DNA of 64,000 nt from Pseudomonadales bacterium (GCA_024234215.1 JACKOQ010000002.1:186001-250000), one strand, 5' to 3'; counted from the first letter of the stretch, positions 35,362 through 45,607 are shown. A program made the numbers and translations. The notes: generated by a model not told the origin, from the sequence alone.

Positions 35362-36549
35362 TCAGAAGCTTCCTTTCGGCACCCGCACCCAGCCTTCCAT
35401 CAAGATCCGCGCGCTGCGGCTCATGATCGCCTTCTTCGCCACCCACTCGCCGTTTTCCTGCCGCGCCTCGGCACCCACGCGCAGGGTGCCCGACGGATGG
35501 CCGAAGCGCACCGCCTCGCGCTCGCCGCCACCGGCGGCCAGGTTGACCAGTGTGCCGGGAATGGCTGCCGCGGTGCCAATGGCGACCGCGCAGGTGCCCA
35601 TCATGGCGTGGTGCAGTTTGCCCATCGAGAGCGCACGCACCAGCAGGTCGATGTCGCCCACCGCAATCTGTTTGCCACTGGACGCCACATAATCCTTCGG
35701 CGGCGCCACGAAGGCGATCTTCGGCGTGTGCTGGCGCGTCTGGGCCTCTTCCGGCGTCTTGATCAGGCCCATGCGCAGCGCACCGGCGATGCGGATCTGC
35801 TCGAAGCGCTCAAGTTGCTTCGGATCGGTGTTGATGGCTTCACGCAGTTCGGTGCCGCTGTAGCCGATCTCTTCGGCATTGACGAACACGGTGGGAATGC
35901 CGGCGCTGATCAGTGTCGCCTTGAGTGTGCCGATACCGGGCACGTCGAGGTCATCAACCAGATTGCCGGTGGGAAACATCGCGCCGCCGTCCTCGCCATC
36001 ATCGGACGGATCGAGAAATTCGAGCACGATTTCGGCCGCCGGAAAGGTCACGCCGTCGAGTTCGAAATCACCGGTTTCCTGCACCTGGCCATCGGTCACC
36101 GGCACCTGTGCGATGATGGTTTTCTTGATGTTGGCCTGCCAGATGCGCACGACGCAGATGCCGTTCTGCGGCACGCGCGACGCATCGATCAGCCCGGCAT
36201 GAATCGCAAAGGCACCGGCAGCGGTGGATAAGTTTCCACAGTTGCCGCTCCAGTCGACGAAGGCCTTGTCGATGGAGACCTGCCCATAAAGGTAATCAAC
36301 GTCGTGATCGGGCTGCGTGCTTTTGGAAAGAATCACGCACTTGCTGGTGCTGGAGGTAGCGCCGCCCATGCCGTCGATCTGCGCGGCGTAGGGATCGGGG
36401 CTGCCGATCACGCGCAGGAACAGTTTGTCGCGCGCTTCACCCGGCTGCTGACAGCTGGTCGGCAGATCCTGCAGGCGAAAGAACACGCCCTTGCTGGTGC
36501 CGCCGCGCAGGTAGGTGGCGGGAATTTTGATTTGTGGGGCCTGTGCCAT
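35362..36549 (-). CDS. prpF: 2-methylaconitate cis-trans isomerase PrpF
   Basis: A 395-residue protein of the PrpF family (diaminopimelate epimerase fold). It isomerises the trans-2-methylaconitate made by AcnD to the cis form in the methylcitrate cycle of propionate breakdown. Signatures: YLRGGTSKGVFF at the N-terminus, GGATSSTSKCVIL, SGNCGNLSTAAGAFAI with the active-site Cys, and GTCAVAIGTAAAIPGTLV. It starts 8 bases after acnD and converges on the GST gene with 11 bases between. Confidence 0.95.
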   Translation of the reverse strand: MAQAPQIKIPATYLRGGTSKGVFFRLQDLPTSCQQPGEARDKLFLRVIGSPDPYAAQIDGMGGATSSTSKCVILSKSTQPDHDVDYLYGQVSIDKAFVDWSGNCGNLSTAAGAFAIHAGLIDASRVPQNGICVVRIWQANIKKTIIAQVPVTDGQVQETGDFELDGVTFPAAEIVLEFLDPSDDGEDGGAMFPTGNLVDDLDVPGIGTLKATLISAGIPTVFVNAEEIGYSGTELREAINTDPKQLERFEQIRIAGALRMGLIKTPEEAQTRQHTPKIAFVAPPKDYVASSGKQIAVGDIDLLVRALSMGKLHHAMMGTCAVAIGTAAAIPGTLVNLAAGGGEREAVRFGHPSGTLRVGAEARQENGEWVAKKAIMSRSARILMEGWVRVPKGSF

Positions 36550-36557
36550 GGTCTACC

Positions 36558-39167
36558 TCAAGCGCTCTTCGCCGCGGCCAGAAAATCCTGCGCGAAGCGC
36601 TGCAACACACCACCCGCGTCATACACGGAGACCTCTTCGGCTGTGTCGAGACGGCAGGTGACCGGCACTTCCACCTTCTCACCATCTTTGCGATGGATGA
36701 CCAGCGTCAGGTCGGCGCGCGGGGTGCGCTTGCCGATGACGTCGTAGGTCTCCGTGCCGTCGAGCGCCAGCGTCTTGCGGTTGGTGCCCGGCTTGAACTC
36801 CAGTGGCAGCACACCCATGCCGATCAGGTTGGTGCGGTGGATGCGCTCGAAGCCCTCGGCGACGATCGCCTCCACACCGGCCAGACGCACCCCTTTGGCC
36901 GCCCAGTCACGCGATGAACCCTGGCCGTAGTCGGCGCCGGCGATGATGATCAGCGGCTGCTTGCGGTTCATGTAGGTCTCGATCGCTTCCCACATGCGCA
37001 TCACCTTGCCGTCCGGCTCGACCCGCGCCAGCGAACCCTTCTTCACCTTGCCGTCGACCACCGCCATCTCGTTGACCAACTGCGGATTGGCGAAGGTGGC
37101 GCGCTGGGCGGTGAGGTGATCGCCGCGGTGGGTGGCGTAGGAGTTGAAGTCCTCCTCCGGCAGGCCCATCTTCGCCAGGTATTCGCCCGCCGCCGAATCC
37201 AGCAGGATGGCGTTCGACGGCGACAGGTGATCGGTGGTGATGTTGTCCGGCAGCAGCGCCAGCGGCCGCATGCCTTTCAGCGTGCGCTCGCCGGCCAGCG
37301 CGCCTTCCCAGTACGGCGGGCGGCGGATGTAGGTGGATTGTGGGCGCCAGTCGTACTGCGGCTTGGCACGCTCGCCGGTGGTGTCGCGCAACTCGAACAT
37401 CGGGATGTAAACGGCGCGGAACTGCTCCGGCTTCACGCTCTTGGCCACGATGGCGTCGATTTCCGCGTCGGACGGCCACAGGTCCTTGAGATAGATCGGC
37501 TTGCCGTTCTTGTCGGTGCCGAACGAATCCTTCTCGATGTCGAAACGAATGGTACCGGCCAGCGCGTAGGCCACCACCAACGGTGGCGAGGCGAGGAAGG
37601 CCTGCTTGGCGTACGGATGAATACGGCCGTCGAAATTGCGGTTGCCGGAAAGAACGGCCGTGGCGTACAGGTCACGGTCGATGATTTCCTGCTGGATCTT
37701 CGGATCGAGCGCGCCGGACATGCCGTTGCAGGTGGTGCAGGCGAAGGCGACGATGCCAAAGCCGAGTTTCTCCAGCTCGCCCTTCAGGCCCGCTTCTTCC
37801 AGATAAAGCGCCACGGTCTTGGAACCGGGTGCCAGCGAACTTTTTACCCAGGGCTTGCGGGTCAGGCCGAGCGCGTTGGCTTTCCTGGCCAGCAAAGCGG
37901 CGGCGATGACGTTGCGCGGGTTGGAGGTGTTGGTGCAGCTGGTGATGGCGGCGATGATCACCGCGCCATCCGGCATCAGCCCTGCTGCTTCCTGCTTGCG
38001 TGCGGCGTCGAGATTGCCGGCGATGCCCTTGGCAGCCAGGTCGCTGGTGGCGACACGCGCATGCGGGTTGGACGGGCCGGCCATGTTGCGCACGACGCTG
38101 GACAGGTCGAACTCGAGGCCACGCTCATACACCGCGCTTTTCAGCGCGTCGGCCCACAGGCCGGCTTCTTTCGCGTAGGTCTCGACCAGTTTCACCTGTT
38201 CGTCACTGCGACCGGTCAGGCGCAGGTAGTCGAGCGTCTGCTGGTCGATGGTGAACATCGCTGCGGTGGCGCCGTATTCCGGGGCCATGTTGGAGATGGT
38301 CGCGCGGTCGCCGATCGACAGCGAGGAAGCGCCCTCGCCGTAAAACTCCAGATAGGCGCCGACCACTTTCGATTGGCGCAGGAACTCGGTGAGTGCCAGC
38401 ACCATATCGGTGGCGGTGATGCCCGGTTGGCGCTGGCCGGTGAGTTTCACGCCGACGATCTCCGGCAGCCGCATCCAGGAGGCGCGGCCGAGCATCACGT
38501 TCTCGGCTTCCAGGCCACCGACGCCCACGGCGATCACGCCCAAGGCATCCACGTGCGGCGTGTGGCTGTCGGTGCCCACGCAGGTGTCCGGGAAGGCCAC
38601 ACCGTCCTGCACATAGATCACCGGCGACATCTTCTCCAGGTTGATCTGGTGCATGATGCCGTTGCCGGCCGGGATCACGTCAACGTTATCGAAGGCGAGC
38701 TTGGTCCACTCGATGAAGTGGAAGCGGTCTTCATTGCGACGATCCTCGATGGCGCGGTTTTTCTCGAAGGCCTGCGGATCGAACCCGCCGCACTCCACCG
38801 CCAGCGAGTGATCGACGATCAGCTGCACCGGCACCACCGGATTCACTTTCGCCGGATCACCGCCCTGCTCGGCAATGGCGTCACGCAGGCCGGCGAGATC
38901 GACCAGCGCGGTCTGGCCGAGGATGTCATGGCACACGACGCGGGCCGGGAACCACGGAAAATCGCGCTCGCGTTTCACTTCGATGATCTGTTTCAGGCAC
39001 TCATCAATGATGGCCGGATCGGCCTTGCGCACGATGTTCTCGGCGTGGATGCGGGCGGTGTAGGGCAACCGGTCCCAGGCGCCGGGCTGGATGGCGTTGA
39101 CGGCTTCGCGCGCGTCGAAGTAGTCGAGAGAAGTGCCGGGCAGGGCTTTGCGGTATTGGGTATTCAT
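36558..39167 (-). CDS. acnD: 2-methylcitrate dehydratase, Fe/S-dependent (AcnD)
   Basis: An 869-residue aconitase-family enzyme that dehydrates 2-methylcitrate to 2-methylaconitate and needs PrpF to complete the step. It starts MNTQYRKALPGTSLDYFDAR. Cluster-binding cysteines are in ITSCTNTSNPR and ACTTCNGMSG; the substrate-binding ADYGQGSSRDWAAKG is in the C-terminal swivel domain. ATG 39167 is chosen over an upstream in-frame start. The prpB and prpC genes that normally accompany acnD-prpF are not in this window. Confidence 0.95.
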   Translation of the reverse strand: MNTQYRKALPGTSLDYFDAREAVNAIQPGAWDRLPYTARIHAENIVRKADPAIIDECLKQIIEVKRERDFPWFPARVVCHDILGQTALVDLAGLRDAIAEQGGDPAKVNPVVPVQLIVDHSLAVECGGFDPQAFEKNRAIEDRRNEDRFHFIEWTKLAFDNVDVIPAGNGIMHQINLEKMSPVIYVQDGVAFPDTCVGTDSHTPHVDALGVIAVGVGGLEAENVMLGRASWMRLPEIVGVKLTGQRQPGITATDMVLALTEFLRQSKVVGAYLEFYGEGASSLSIGDRATISNMAPEYGATAAMFTIDQQTLDYLRLTGRSDEQVKLVETYAKEAGLWADALKSAVYERGLEFDLSSVVRNMAGPSNPHARVATSDLAAKGIAGNLDAARKQEAAGLMPDGAVIIAAITSCTNTSNPRNVIAAALLARKANALGLTRKPWVKSSLAPGSKTVALYLEEAGLKGELEKLGFGIVAFACTTCNGMSGALDPKIQQEIIDRDLYATAVLSGNRNFDGRIHPYAKQAFLASPPLVVAYALAGTIRFDIEKDSFGTDKNGKPIYLKDLWPSDAEIDAIVAKSVKPEQFRAVYIPMFELRDTTGERAKPQYDWRPQSTYIRRPPYWEGALAGERTLKGMRPLALLPDNITTDHLSPSNAILLDSAAGEYLAKMGLPEEDFNSYATHRGDHLTAQRATFANPQLVNEMAVVDGKVKKGSLARVEPDGKVMRMWEAIETYMNRKQPLIIIAGADYGQGSSRDWAAKGVRLAGVEAIVAEGFERIHRTNLIGMGVLPLEFKPGTNRKTLALDGTETYDVIGKRTPRADLTLVIHRKDGEKVEVPVTCRLDTAEEVSVYDAGGVLQRFAQDFLAAAKSA

Positions 39168-39698
39168 CGGCAGTTGATCCACAACATGTTTTTGATTCTT
39201 GACGAGATGCCAGCTCATTGGTCATGCCTGAAGCTGTGGCAACGGTCGGAAAGACCATGCCGGTTCAATCGATCCGTTGACCCGTCTCGGCACTCTGCAT
39301 TGGCCGAAGTTTACCGCAAAAAGTTGATCATCGAGTCGTGACGGGCAATGCGCAGTCGTCTTGAACAACCCTGTCGCCCCTCTCACGCACGTCATCGAGC
39401 CATGCTCGGCCTTGCAACGCAAAAACGCACCAGGAAGATGCACTGCCACTGCCCGAAGGCGCTTTTCCGTCCTTTGCCCAAGCTGTTATGCTCTGCAACG
39501 ATTGAGCTCCCCCCACGACTCCACCAGGGTGACAGGGCTGATGCACTGAGCATGACGCCCTTACTGGCGCCTCTTGTGCGGAAATGCTTAGCCATCGAAC
39601 TATTTGGTGACTGATATCTATCTTTTTGTGCTTCACGCAGTGATGGGTCTGTTCTTGTTCCGGCATCAACCGAACAACCGGCATGACAGCCGATTGAA
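39168..39698. other. 531-bp spacer between acnD and the RND pump genes
   Basis: No gene is supported here. Open frames of up to about 130 codons on the minus strand have no recognisable family features or good ribosome-binding site. The stretch is a divergent promoter region for acnD-prpF and the RND operon, and holds an operator-like inverted repeat near its right end (39655-39677). Its composition is less GC-rich than the flanking genes. Confidence 0.5.
39655..39677. promoter_or_regulatory. Operator-like inverted repeat upstream of the RND operon
   Basis: TTGTTCCGG (39655-39663) and CCGAACAA (39670-39677) form a near-perfect inverted repeat, with one extra C in the left arm, around a 6-base centre. 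It ends about 36 bases before the pump gene start, where a TetR- or MarR-type repressor would typically bind. No regulator gene is adjacent, so the assignment is positional. Confidence 0.35.
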
Positions 39699-39713
39699 AT
39701 GGAATCCGATCCA

Positions 39714-42700
39714 ATGATGCTGGGTCTGGTCCGCATCGCCCTGCAACGGCCCTACACCTTCATAGTGGTAGCGCTGCTGCTGCTGATCATCGGCCCGCTG
39801 GCCGCGCTGCGCACCCCCACCGACATTCTGCCGGCAATCCGCATTCCGGTGATCGCGACGGCCTGGCAATACACCGGGTTGCCGCCGGATCAGATGGCGG
39901 GGCGCATGATCACACAGTTCCAGCGCACCCTCAGCACCACCGTCAACGACATCGAGCACATGGAGGCCAACTCCTACGCCGGCTACGGCATCATCAAGGT
40001 GTTCTTCCAGCCGGGTGTCGATCTGGCGATTGCCAATGCCCAGGTGACGGCAGCCTCGCAGGTGGGGATCCGACAGATGCCGGCCGGCACGACACCGCCG
40101 CTGATCCTGAACTACGAAGCCTCGACGGTGCCAATCATCCAGCTGGCGCTCTCGGGCAAGGGAATGTCCGAGCAAAGCCTGGCCGACATCGGGTTGAACA
40201 GCGTCCGCATCGGTCTGATCACGGTGCCGGGTCTGGCGATTCCCTACCCCTATGGCGGCAAGAGCCGGCAGGTGCTGATCGATCTCGACCCCACCGCGCT
40301 GCAGGCGCGCGGCCTGTCGGCACAGGATGTCGCCAACGCACTGGCGGCACAGAACCTGATCGTGCCGATCGGCAAGCAGAAGATCGGTGAATTCGAATAC
40401 ACCATGCAACTGAACAGCGCGCCCGATGCGATTGCCGAATTGGGCAATCTGCCGATCAGGGTGGTGAATGGTGCGATGGTCTACATCCGCGATGTCGCCC
40501 AGGTACGCGATGGCAATCCGCCCCAGAGCAACATCGTCCATGTCGACGGCAACCGCTCGGTGCTGATGTCGGTGCTGAAGAACGGGTCGACCTCGACGCT
40601 GGCGATCGTCGATGGGGTCAAGCGCAAGCTGGCCGAAATCACCCCCTCGCTGCCGGAGAACCTGAAGGTCGAACTGATCAACGACCAGTCGCTGTTCGTG
40701 CGTGCTGCCATCACCGGCGTGGCGGTCGAAGGCGTGATCGCCGCGGTGCTGACCAGCCTGATGATCCTGCTGTTTCTGGGCAGCTGGCGGGCCACGCTGA
40801 TCATCGCGCTGTCGATTCCGCTGTCGGTGCTGGGGGCGATCATCGCCCTGTCGCTGACCGGAGAGACCTTCAACATCATGACCCTGGGCGGTCTGGCGCT
40901 GGCGATCGGCATTCTGGTCGACGATGCCACCGTGACCATCGAGAACATCAACTGGCACCTCGAACAGGGCAAGCTGGTCGAAACCGCGATCATGGATGGC
41001 GCCCGGCAGATCGTCACGCCGGCCTTCGTCTCGCTGCTGTGCATCTGCATCGTCTTCGTGCCGATGTTCTTTCTCGAAGGGGTCGCCCGCTTCCTGTTCG
41101 TGCCAATGGCCAAGTCGGTGATCTTTGCGATGATCTGCTCGTTCCTGCTGTCACGCACACTGGTGCCGACGCTGGCCAACCATCTGCTGCGCACCCATGC
41201 GTCCCACACCGACCTGCATGGCAACGACCTGGCGCTGCCGCCCTCGCGCAACCCGCTGGTGCGCTTCCAGCGCCGCTTCGAGGCCGGTTTCGAGCGGTTT
41301 CGTGACCTCTATCGACAACTCCTGCTGCTGGCATTGGCGAACCGTCGCCGTTTCGTCGGCGGTTTCATGCTGCTGGTGCTGGCCTCCTTTGCCCTGGTGC
41401 CCTTTCTGGGCCGCAACTTCTTCCCGGCGGTCGACAGCGGGCAGATTCTGATCCACGCCCGTGTGCCGGTCGGCACCCGGGTCGAAGAGACCGCTGCCCA
41501 GTTCGCCAGAATCCAGGCGGCCATCCGCCGCATCATTCCGGCCGATGAGATCGCCACCCTGGTCGACAACATCGGCCTGCCGATCAGCAGCATCAACCTG
41601 ACCTATAACAACACCGGGGTGATGGGGAGTCAGGATGGCGACATCCAGATCGCCCTGAAGCCGGGACACGCCCCCACGGCCGACCATGTGCGCGCGCTGC
41701 GCGAGCAGCTGCCACGGCTGTTTCCCGGCGTCACCTTTTCGTTTCCGCCCGCCGACATCGTCAGCCAGATTCTCAACTTCGGTGCGCCGGCACCGATCGA
41801 TGTGCAGATTCGCGGCAACAACCTCGATGCCAATTTCGACCATGCCAACCTGCTGCTGAGCAAGATCCGGCGCATTCCCGGCATTGCCGATGCGCGCATC
41901 CAGCAGTCACGCAGCAACCCGGTCTTCAGGGTCGATCTCGATCGCACCCAGGCGCAGCAGGTGGGGCTCACCACCCGCGATGTGACCAACAGCCTGCTGG
42001 TCAACCTGGCCGGCAGCAGTCAGGTGGCACCCACCTTCTGGCTCAATCCGGTCAATGGCGTCTCCTACCCGATCGTGATGCAGACACCGCAACATCAGCT
42101 CGACTCCCTGTCGACACTGGCCAACCTGCCGATCAGCGGACCTGGCAACAGCAGCCCGCAGATTCTCGGGGCGCTGGCCAGCATCGAACGCAGCCGCAGC
42201 AATGCGCTGGTGAGCCAATATGACATCCAGACCATGGTGCAGATTCATGCAACCACCCAAGGGCGCGATCTGGGCGCGGTGGCCAAGGAGGTGCGACGCG
42301 TCATCGATGAGAACGCCCATGCGCGTCCCAAGGGCAGCACCGTCGTGCTGCTGGGTCAGGTCAATACCATGGAGCTCTCCTACAGTGGCCTGCTGTTCGG
42401 CCTGCTGGGCGCCGTGGTGCTGATCTACCTGCTGATCGTCATCAATTTTCAGTCGTGGAGCGACCCCTTCGTCATCATCTGTGCGCTGCCGGCCGCGCTG
42501 GCCGGCATCGTCTGGATGCTGTTCGTCACCTACACCCCGCTGTCGGTGCCGGCGCTGACCGGCGCCATCATGTGCATGGGGGTCGCCACCGCCAACAGCG
42601 TGCTGGTGATCAGCTTCGCCCGTGAGCGGCTGCTGGAACTGGGCGATGCGACGGCAGCCGCACTCGACGCCGGCTTCATCCGCTTCCGTCCGGTGCTGAT

Positions 42701-42920
42701 GACGGCCCTGGCGATGATCATCGGCATGGCGCCGATGGCGCTCGGTCTGGGCGAAGGCGGTGAGCAGAATGCCCCGCTCGGCCGGGCGGTGATCGGCGGT
42801 CTGATCTTCGCCACCCTCGCCACACTGATTTTCGTGCCTGTCGTGTTCAGCCTCGTGCATGCCGGAGCGGGGCATGACCGCATGCCCGAGGCCGCCACTG
42901 GAGAAGCCCATGCCCGTTGA
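39714..42920 (+). CDS. RND efflux transporter, inner-membrane permease
   Basis: A 1068-residue resistance-nodulation-division pump with twelve helices: one N-terminal, two six-helix bundles, and two large periplasmic porter loops. The proton-relay aspartates are in LAIGILVDDATVTIENINWHLE, and the second bundle has IMCMGVATANSVLVISFARE. These features fit drug/organic solute (HAE-type) pumps rather than heavy-metal pumps. ATG 39714, with GGAA 9 bases upstream, gives the family N-terminus; ATG 39699 is an alternative. The next two genes encode its adaptor and outer-membrane channel. Substrate unknown. Confidence 0.93.
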   Translation: MMLGLVRIALQRPYTFIVVALLLLIIGPLAALRTPTDILPAIRIPVIATAWQYTGLPPDQMAGRMITQFQRTLSTTVNDIEHMEANSYAGYGIIKVFFQPGVDLAIANAQVTAASQVGIRQMPAGTTPPLILNYEASTVPIIQLALSGKGMSEQSLADIGLNSVRIGLITVPGLAIPYPYGGKSRQVLIDLDPTALQARGLSAQDVANALAAQNLIVPIGKQKIGEFEYTMQLNSAPDAIAELGNLPIRVVNGAMVYIRDVAQVRDGNPPQSNIVHVDGNRSVLMSVLKNGSTSTLAIVDGVKRKLAEITPSLPENLKVELINDQSLFVRAAITGVAVEGVIAAVLTSLMILLFLGSWRATLIIALSIPLSVLGAIIALSLTGETFNIMTLGGLALAIGILVDDATVTIENINWHLEQGKLVETAIMDGARQIVTPAFVSLLCICIVFVPMFFLEGVARFLFVPMAKSVIFAMICSFLLSRTLVPTLANHLLRTHASHTDLHGNDLALPPSRNPLVRFQRRFEAGFERFRDLYRQLLLLALANRRRFVGGFMLLVLASFALVPFLGRNFFPAVDSGQILIHARVPVGTRVEETAAQFARIQAAIRRIIPADEIATLVDNIGLPISSINLTYNNTGVMGSQDGDIQIALKPGHAPTADHVRALREQLPRLFPGVTFSFPPADIVSQILNFGAPAPIDVQIRGNNLDANFDHANLLLSKIRRIPGIADARIQQSRSNPVFRVDLDRTQAQQVGLTTRDVTNSLLVNLAGSSQVAPTFWLNPVNGVSYPIVMQTPQHQLDSLSTLANLPISGPGNSSPQILGALASIERSRSNALVSQYDIQTMVQIHATTQGRDLGAVAKEVRRVIDENAHARPKGSTVVLLGQVNTMELSYSGLLFGLLGAVVLIYLLIVINFQSWSDPFVIICALPAALAGIVWMLFVTYTPLSVPALTGAIMCMGVATANSVLVISFARERLLELGDATAAALDAGFIRFRPVLMTALAMIIGMAPMALGLGEGGEQNAPLGRAVIGGLIFATLATLIFVPVVFSLVHAGAGHDRMPEAATGEAHAR

Positions 42921-44124
42921 CCCTTCCACCCCGACGCTGTCGCGCACCCGCTTGCGCCTCGCCGCGCTCATGCTGCTGCTGTTGGCTGCCACGCTGGTGG
43001 TGATCGGCATTCTCAGCCGGGCCAACGCCGAAGCCGAGCTGAAAGCCGCGACCGAAGCGCAGGCAATACCCACAGTCGCCGTGCTGCTGCCGATAAAGAG
43101 CAAACAGGCCAGCGAGATCGAGCTGCCCGGCCGGCTCGAAGCCCACGCCCGGGCGCCGATCCATGCGCGGGTGGCCGGCTATCTGAAGAGCTGGAAGGTC
43201 GACATCGGCAGCGAGGTCAAGGCCGGTCAACTGCTGGCCGAGATCGAAACCCCCGAACTCGACCAGCAGCTGCTGCAGGCGCGGGCCGACCTTGCCAGCG
43301 CACAAGCCAATGCCACCATGGCGCAAAAGAGCGCCCGGCGCTGGCAGGCGATGGTCGGTTCCGACGCGGTGTCGCAACAGGAGGCCGACGAAAAGAGCAA
43401 CGACCTGATGGTCAAGCAGTCGGTGGTCAAGGCGCTGCAGGCCAATGTCGAACGGATGGAGGTACTGAAGGGCTTCGCCCGCATCCAGGCCCCCTTTGCC
43501 GGCACGGTCACTGCACGTTCGACCGACGTCGGCGCGCTGATCAACCCCGGCAGCAGTGGCGGCGCGGAGCTGTTCGTGATTGCCGACACCCGGCGGCTGC
43601 GGCTCTATGTCAGCGTGCCACAGAATCAGACAGCGAAGATCGGACCGGGCACCGATGCGCAGGTGACGGTGCCCGAACGGCCCGGCAAGCGCTATCCGGC
43701 AAAGGTCGAGGCTTCGGCCCAGGCGGTGCAGGCCGCCTCGGGCACGGTGCTGATGCAGCTGAGCGTGGACAACAGCGCCGGTGAACTGCTGCCCGGCAGC
43801 TACGCCCGGGTGAGCCTGGCGCTGCCACAGGCGGCGGAAGGGCTCAACATCCCGGTCAGCGCGCTGCTGTTCGACAAGTCCGGGCTGCGCGTCGCCACGG
43901 TGGATGCCGAGAACCGGGTCCGGCTGAAAACGGTCACCCTGCTGCGCGATCTCGGCAAGAGCATCGACATCGGCACGGGATTGACGGCCAGCGACCGGGT
44001 GATCGAAAGCCCGCCCGATGGCATCAATGAGGGCGATCCGGTGCAGATCGCAGCGCCCGAGAACAAGAGCCCTGCCGAGGGCAAACCAGCGACGGATGGC
44101 AAGCGCGATGCCGGCAAGGGCTGA
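42910..44124 (+). CDS. RND efflux periplasmic adaptor (membrane fusion protein)
   Basis: A 404-residue HlyD/AcrA-type adaptor that links the pump to the outer-membrane channel. One N-terminal helix (about 15-35) anchors it; then come the first lipoyl half (VAGYLKSWKVDIGSEVKAGQLLAEIETPE), a coiled-coil hairpin (about 110-180), the second lipoyl half (RIQAPFAGTVTARSTDVGALI), beta-barrel and membrane-proximal domains. ATG 42910 overlaps the permease end by 11 bases and has GGAG 7 bases upstream. The tail is rich in Lys, Pro and Gly. Confidence 0.93.
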   Translation: MPVDPSTPTLSRTRLRLAALMLLLLAATLVVIGILSRANAEAELKAATEAQAIPTVAVLLPIKSKQASEIELPGRLEAHARAPIHARVAGYLKSWKVDIGSEVKAGQLLAEIETPELDQQLLQARADLASAQANATMAQKSARRWQAMVGSDAVSQQEADEKSNDLMVKQSVVKALQANVERMEVLKGFARIQAPFAGTVTARSTDVGALINPGSSGGAELFVIADTRRLRLYVSVPQNQTAKIGPGTDAQVTVPERPGKRYPAKVEASAQAVQAASGTVLMQLSVDNSAGELLPGSYARVSLALPQAAEGLNIPVSALLFDKSGLRVATVDAENRVRLKTVTLLRDLGKSIDIGTGLTASDRVIESPPDGINEGDPVQIAAPENKSPAEGKPATDGKRDAGKG

Positions 44125-45550
44125 GCGCAGGCTCACTGGCTTGCTGGCGCTGACTCTGGCGCTGGCCGGCTGTTCGTTGGCACCGCCACCGCAACTGCCG
44201 GAGGTGCCGGTGGCCGCCAGCTACCGGGAGGAGGCGCCCTGGACCCCGGCCCAGCCCGCCGACCAGTTGCCGCGTGACGGCTGGTGGCAACTCTACGGCG
44301 ATGCCGAACTGGATGCCCTGCAGCAGCGGCTGCTGGCGAACAGCCCCGATCTGGCCGCCGCGCTGGCGCGCTATCGGCAAGCCGAGGCGGTGACCCGGCA
44401 GAGCGAGTCGGCGCTGCTGCCGCGCCTGAACGGTTCGGCCACGGTGCAGCGGCTCCAGCAGTCGCAGATGCGCCCGTTGCGCCCTCCTCCGGCGCCGAAC
44501 GCCGCCGACCAATACAACTCCAACACCCTTGGCGTGTCCGCCGACTATGAAGTCGACCTGTGGGGCCGCATCAGCAATCAGGTGACATCGAGCCAGTCGA
44601 CCCAGCAGGCGGTGGCCAATGACCTGGCCTCGGCACGCCTCAGTCTGGCGGCACAGCTTGCCGACGGCTACCTGGCGTTGCGAGGACTGGACCGGGAGAG
44701 TGCCTTCCTGCAGCAGAGCGTGGAGAGTTATGTCAAGGCGCTGGAACTGACCCAGACTCGCCATCAGGGCGGAATCGCCTCCGGGCTCGATGTCGCCCGT
44801 GCCCAGACCCTGCTCGACAATGCACGTTCACAACTGGCGCAGAGCCGGGCGCAGCGGGCGCTCGTTGAACATGCGATTGCCGCACTGGTCGGCGAGTCGG
44901 CCTCCAGCTTCAGCATCGCGCCCAGACTGACCGAGGTCAGGGTACCACCGGTTCCGGTCGAGCTGCCCTCGACCCTGCTGCAGCGGCGACCCGACATCGC
45001 CGCCGCGCAGCGGCGGGTCGCAGCGGCCAATGCCAATGTCGGCGTGGTGCGCGCCGGCTACTATCCGGCGATCATGCTCGGTGCCTCGGCGGGCTACCAG
45101 AGCAGCGATGCCAGCGACTGGATCAAAGCCCCCAACCTTTTCTGGTCGGTCGGCCCCTCCCTGGTCGTCAACCTCTTCGATGCCGGCAAGCGACGTGCCG
45201 AAGAGGCACAGTCACGGGCGCTGCTTGACGAGGCCGGCGCGAAGTATCGCGGCGTGGTGCTGACGGCCTTCCAGCAGGTCGAGGACAATCTGGCGCTGCT
45301 CAACCACTACCAGAGTGCGCGCGAGGCCGAGCAGTCGGCCGTCGCTGCCGCCCAACGTTCGGTGCAACTGGCGCAGAGCCGCTACCGCGAAGGCGTGGCC
45401 AACTACCTCGAAGTGGTGACCGCGCAGGTCGCGGCCCTGCAGAGCGAACGCAACGCGCTCAATCTGGCCGTGCGCCAGCAGCGTGCCAGCGTGCAGCTGA
45501 TTCGCGCGCTGGGCGGCGGCTGGTCGGAGAGCGAAGCACCCTCGCCGTGA
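44108..45550 (+). CDS. RND efflux outer-membrane lipoprotein channel (OprM/NodT family)
   Basis: A 480-residue TolC-like channel with a lipoprotein signal peptide; the lipobox is LALAGCSLA with the lipidated Cys at 22. Two repeated outer membrane efflux domains follow, with ANSPDLAAALARYRQAEA and LLQRRPDIAAAQRRVAAANANVGVVRAGYYP as the typical signatures. The start overlaps the adaptor gene by 17 bases, so permease, adaptor and channel form one translationally linked operon. Confidence 0.92.
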   Translation: MPARAERRLTGLLALTLALAGCSLAPPPQLPEVPVAASYREEAPWTPAQPADQLPRDGWWQLYGDAELDALQQRLLANSPDLAAALARYRQAEAVTRQSESALLPRLNGSATVQRLQQSQMRPLRPPPAPNAADQYNSNTLGVSADYEVDLWGRISNQVTSSQSTQQAVANDLASARLSLAAQLADGYLALRGLDRESAFLQQSVESYVKALELTQTRHQGGIASGLDVARAQTLLDNARSQLAQSRAQRALVEHAIAALVGESASSFSIAPRLTEVRVPPVPVELPSTLLQRRPDIAAAQRRVAAANANVGVVRAGYYPAIMLGASAGYQSSDASDWIKAPNLFWSVGPSLVVNLFDAGKRRAEEAQSRALLDEAGAKYRGVVLTAFQQVEDNLALLNHYQSAREAEQSAVAAAQRSVQLAQSRYREGVANYLEVVTAQVAALQSERNALNLAVRQQRASVQLIRALGGGWSESEAPSP

Positions 45551-45607
45551 TGAATGCGGCGCCTGCACCCGGCTGCCACTGATCTCCACGGATTGAGTCC
45601 ATCGAGG

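Noticed and set aside
39328..39714. Minus-strand open frame of about 128 codons in the acnD/RND spacer
   Set aside because: No domain, no membrane segment or signal peptide, no good start, and it covers the likely promoter region of the RND operon.
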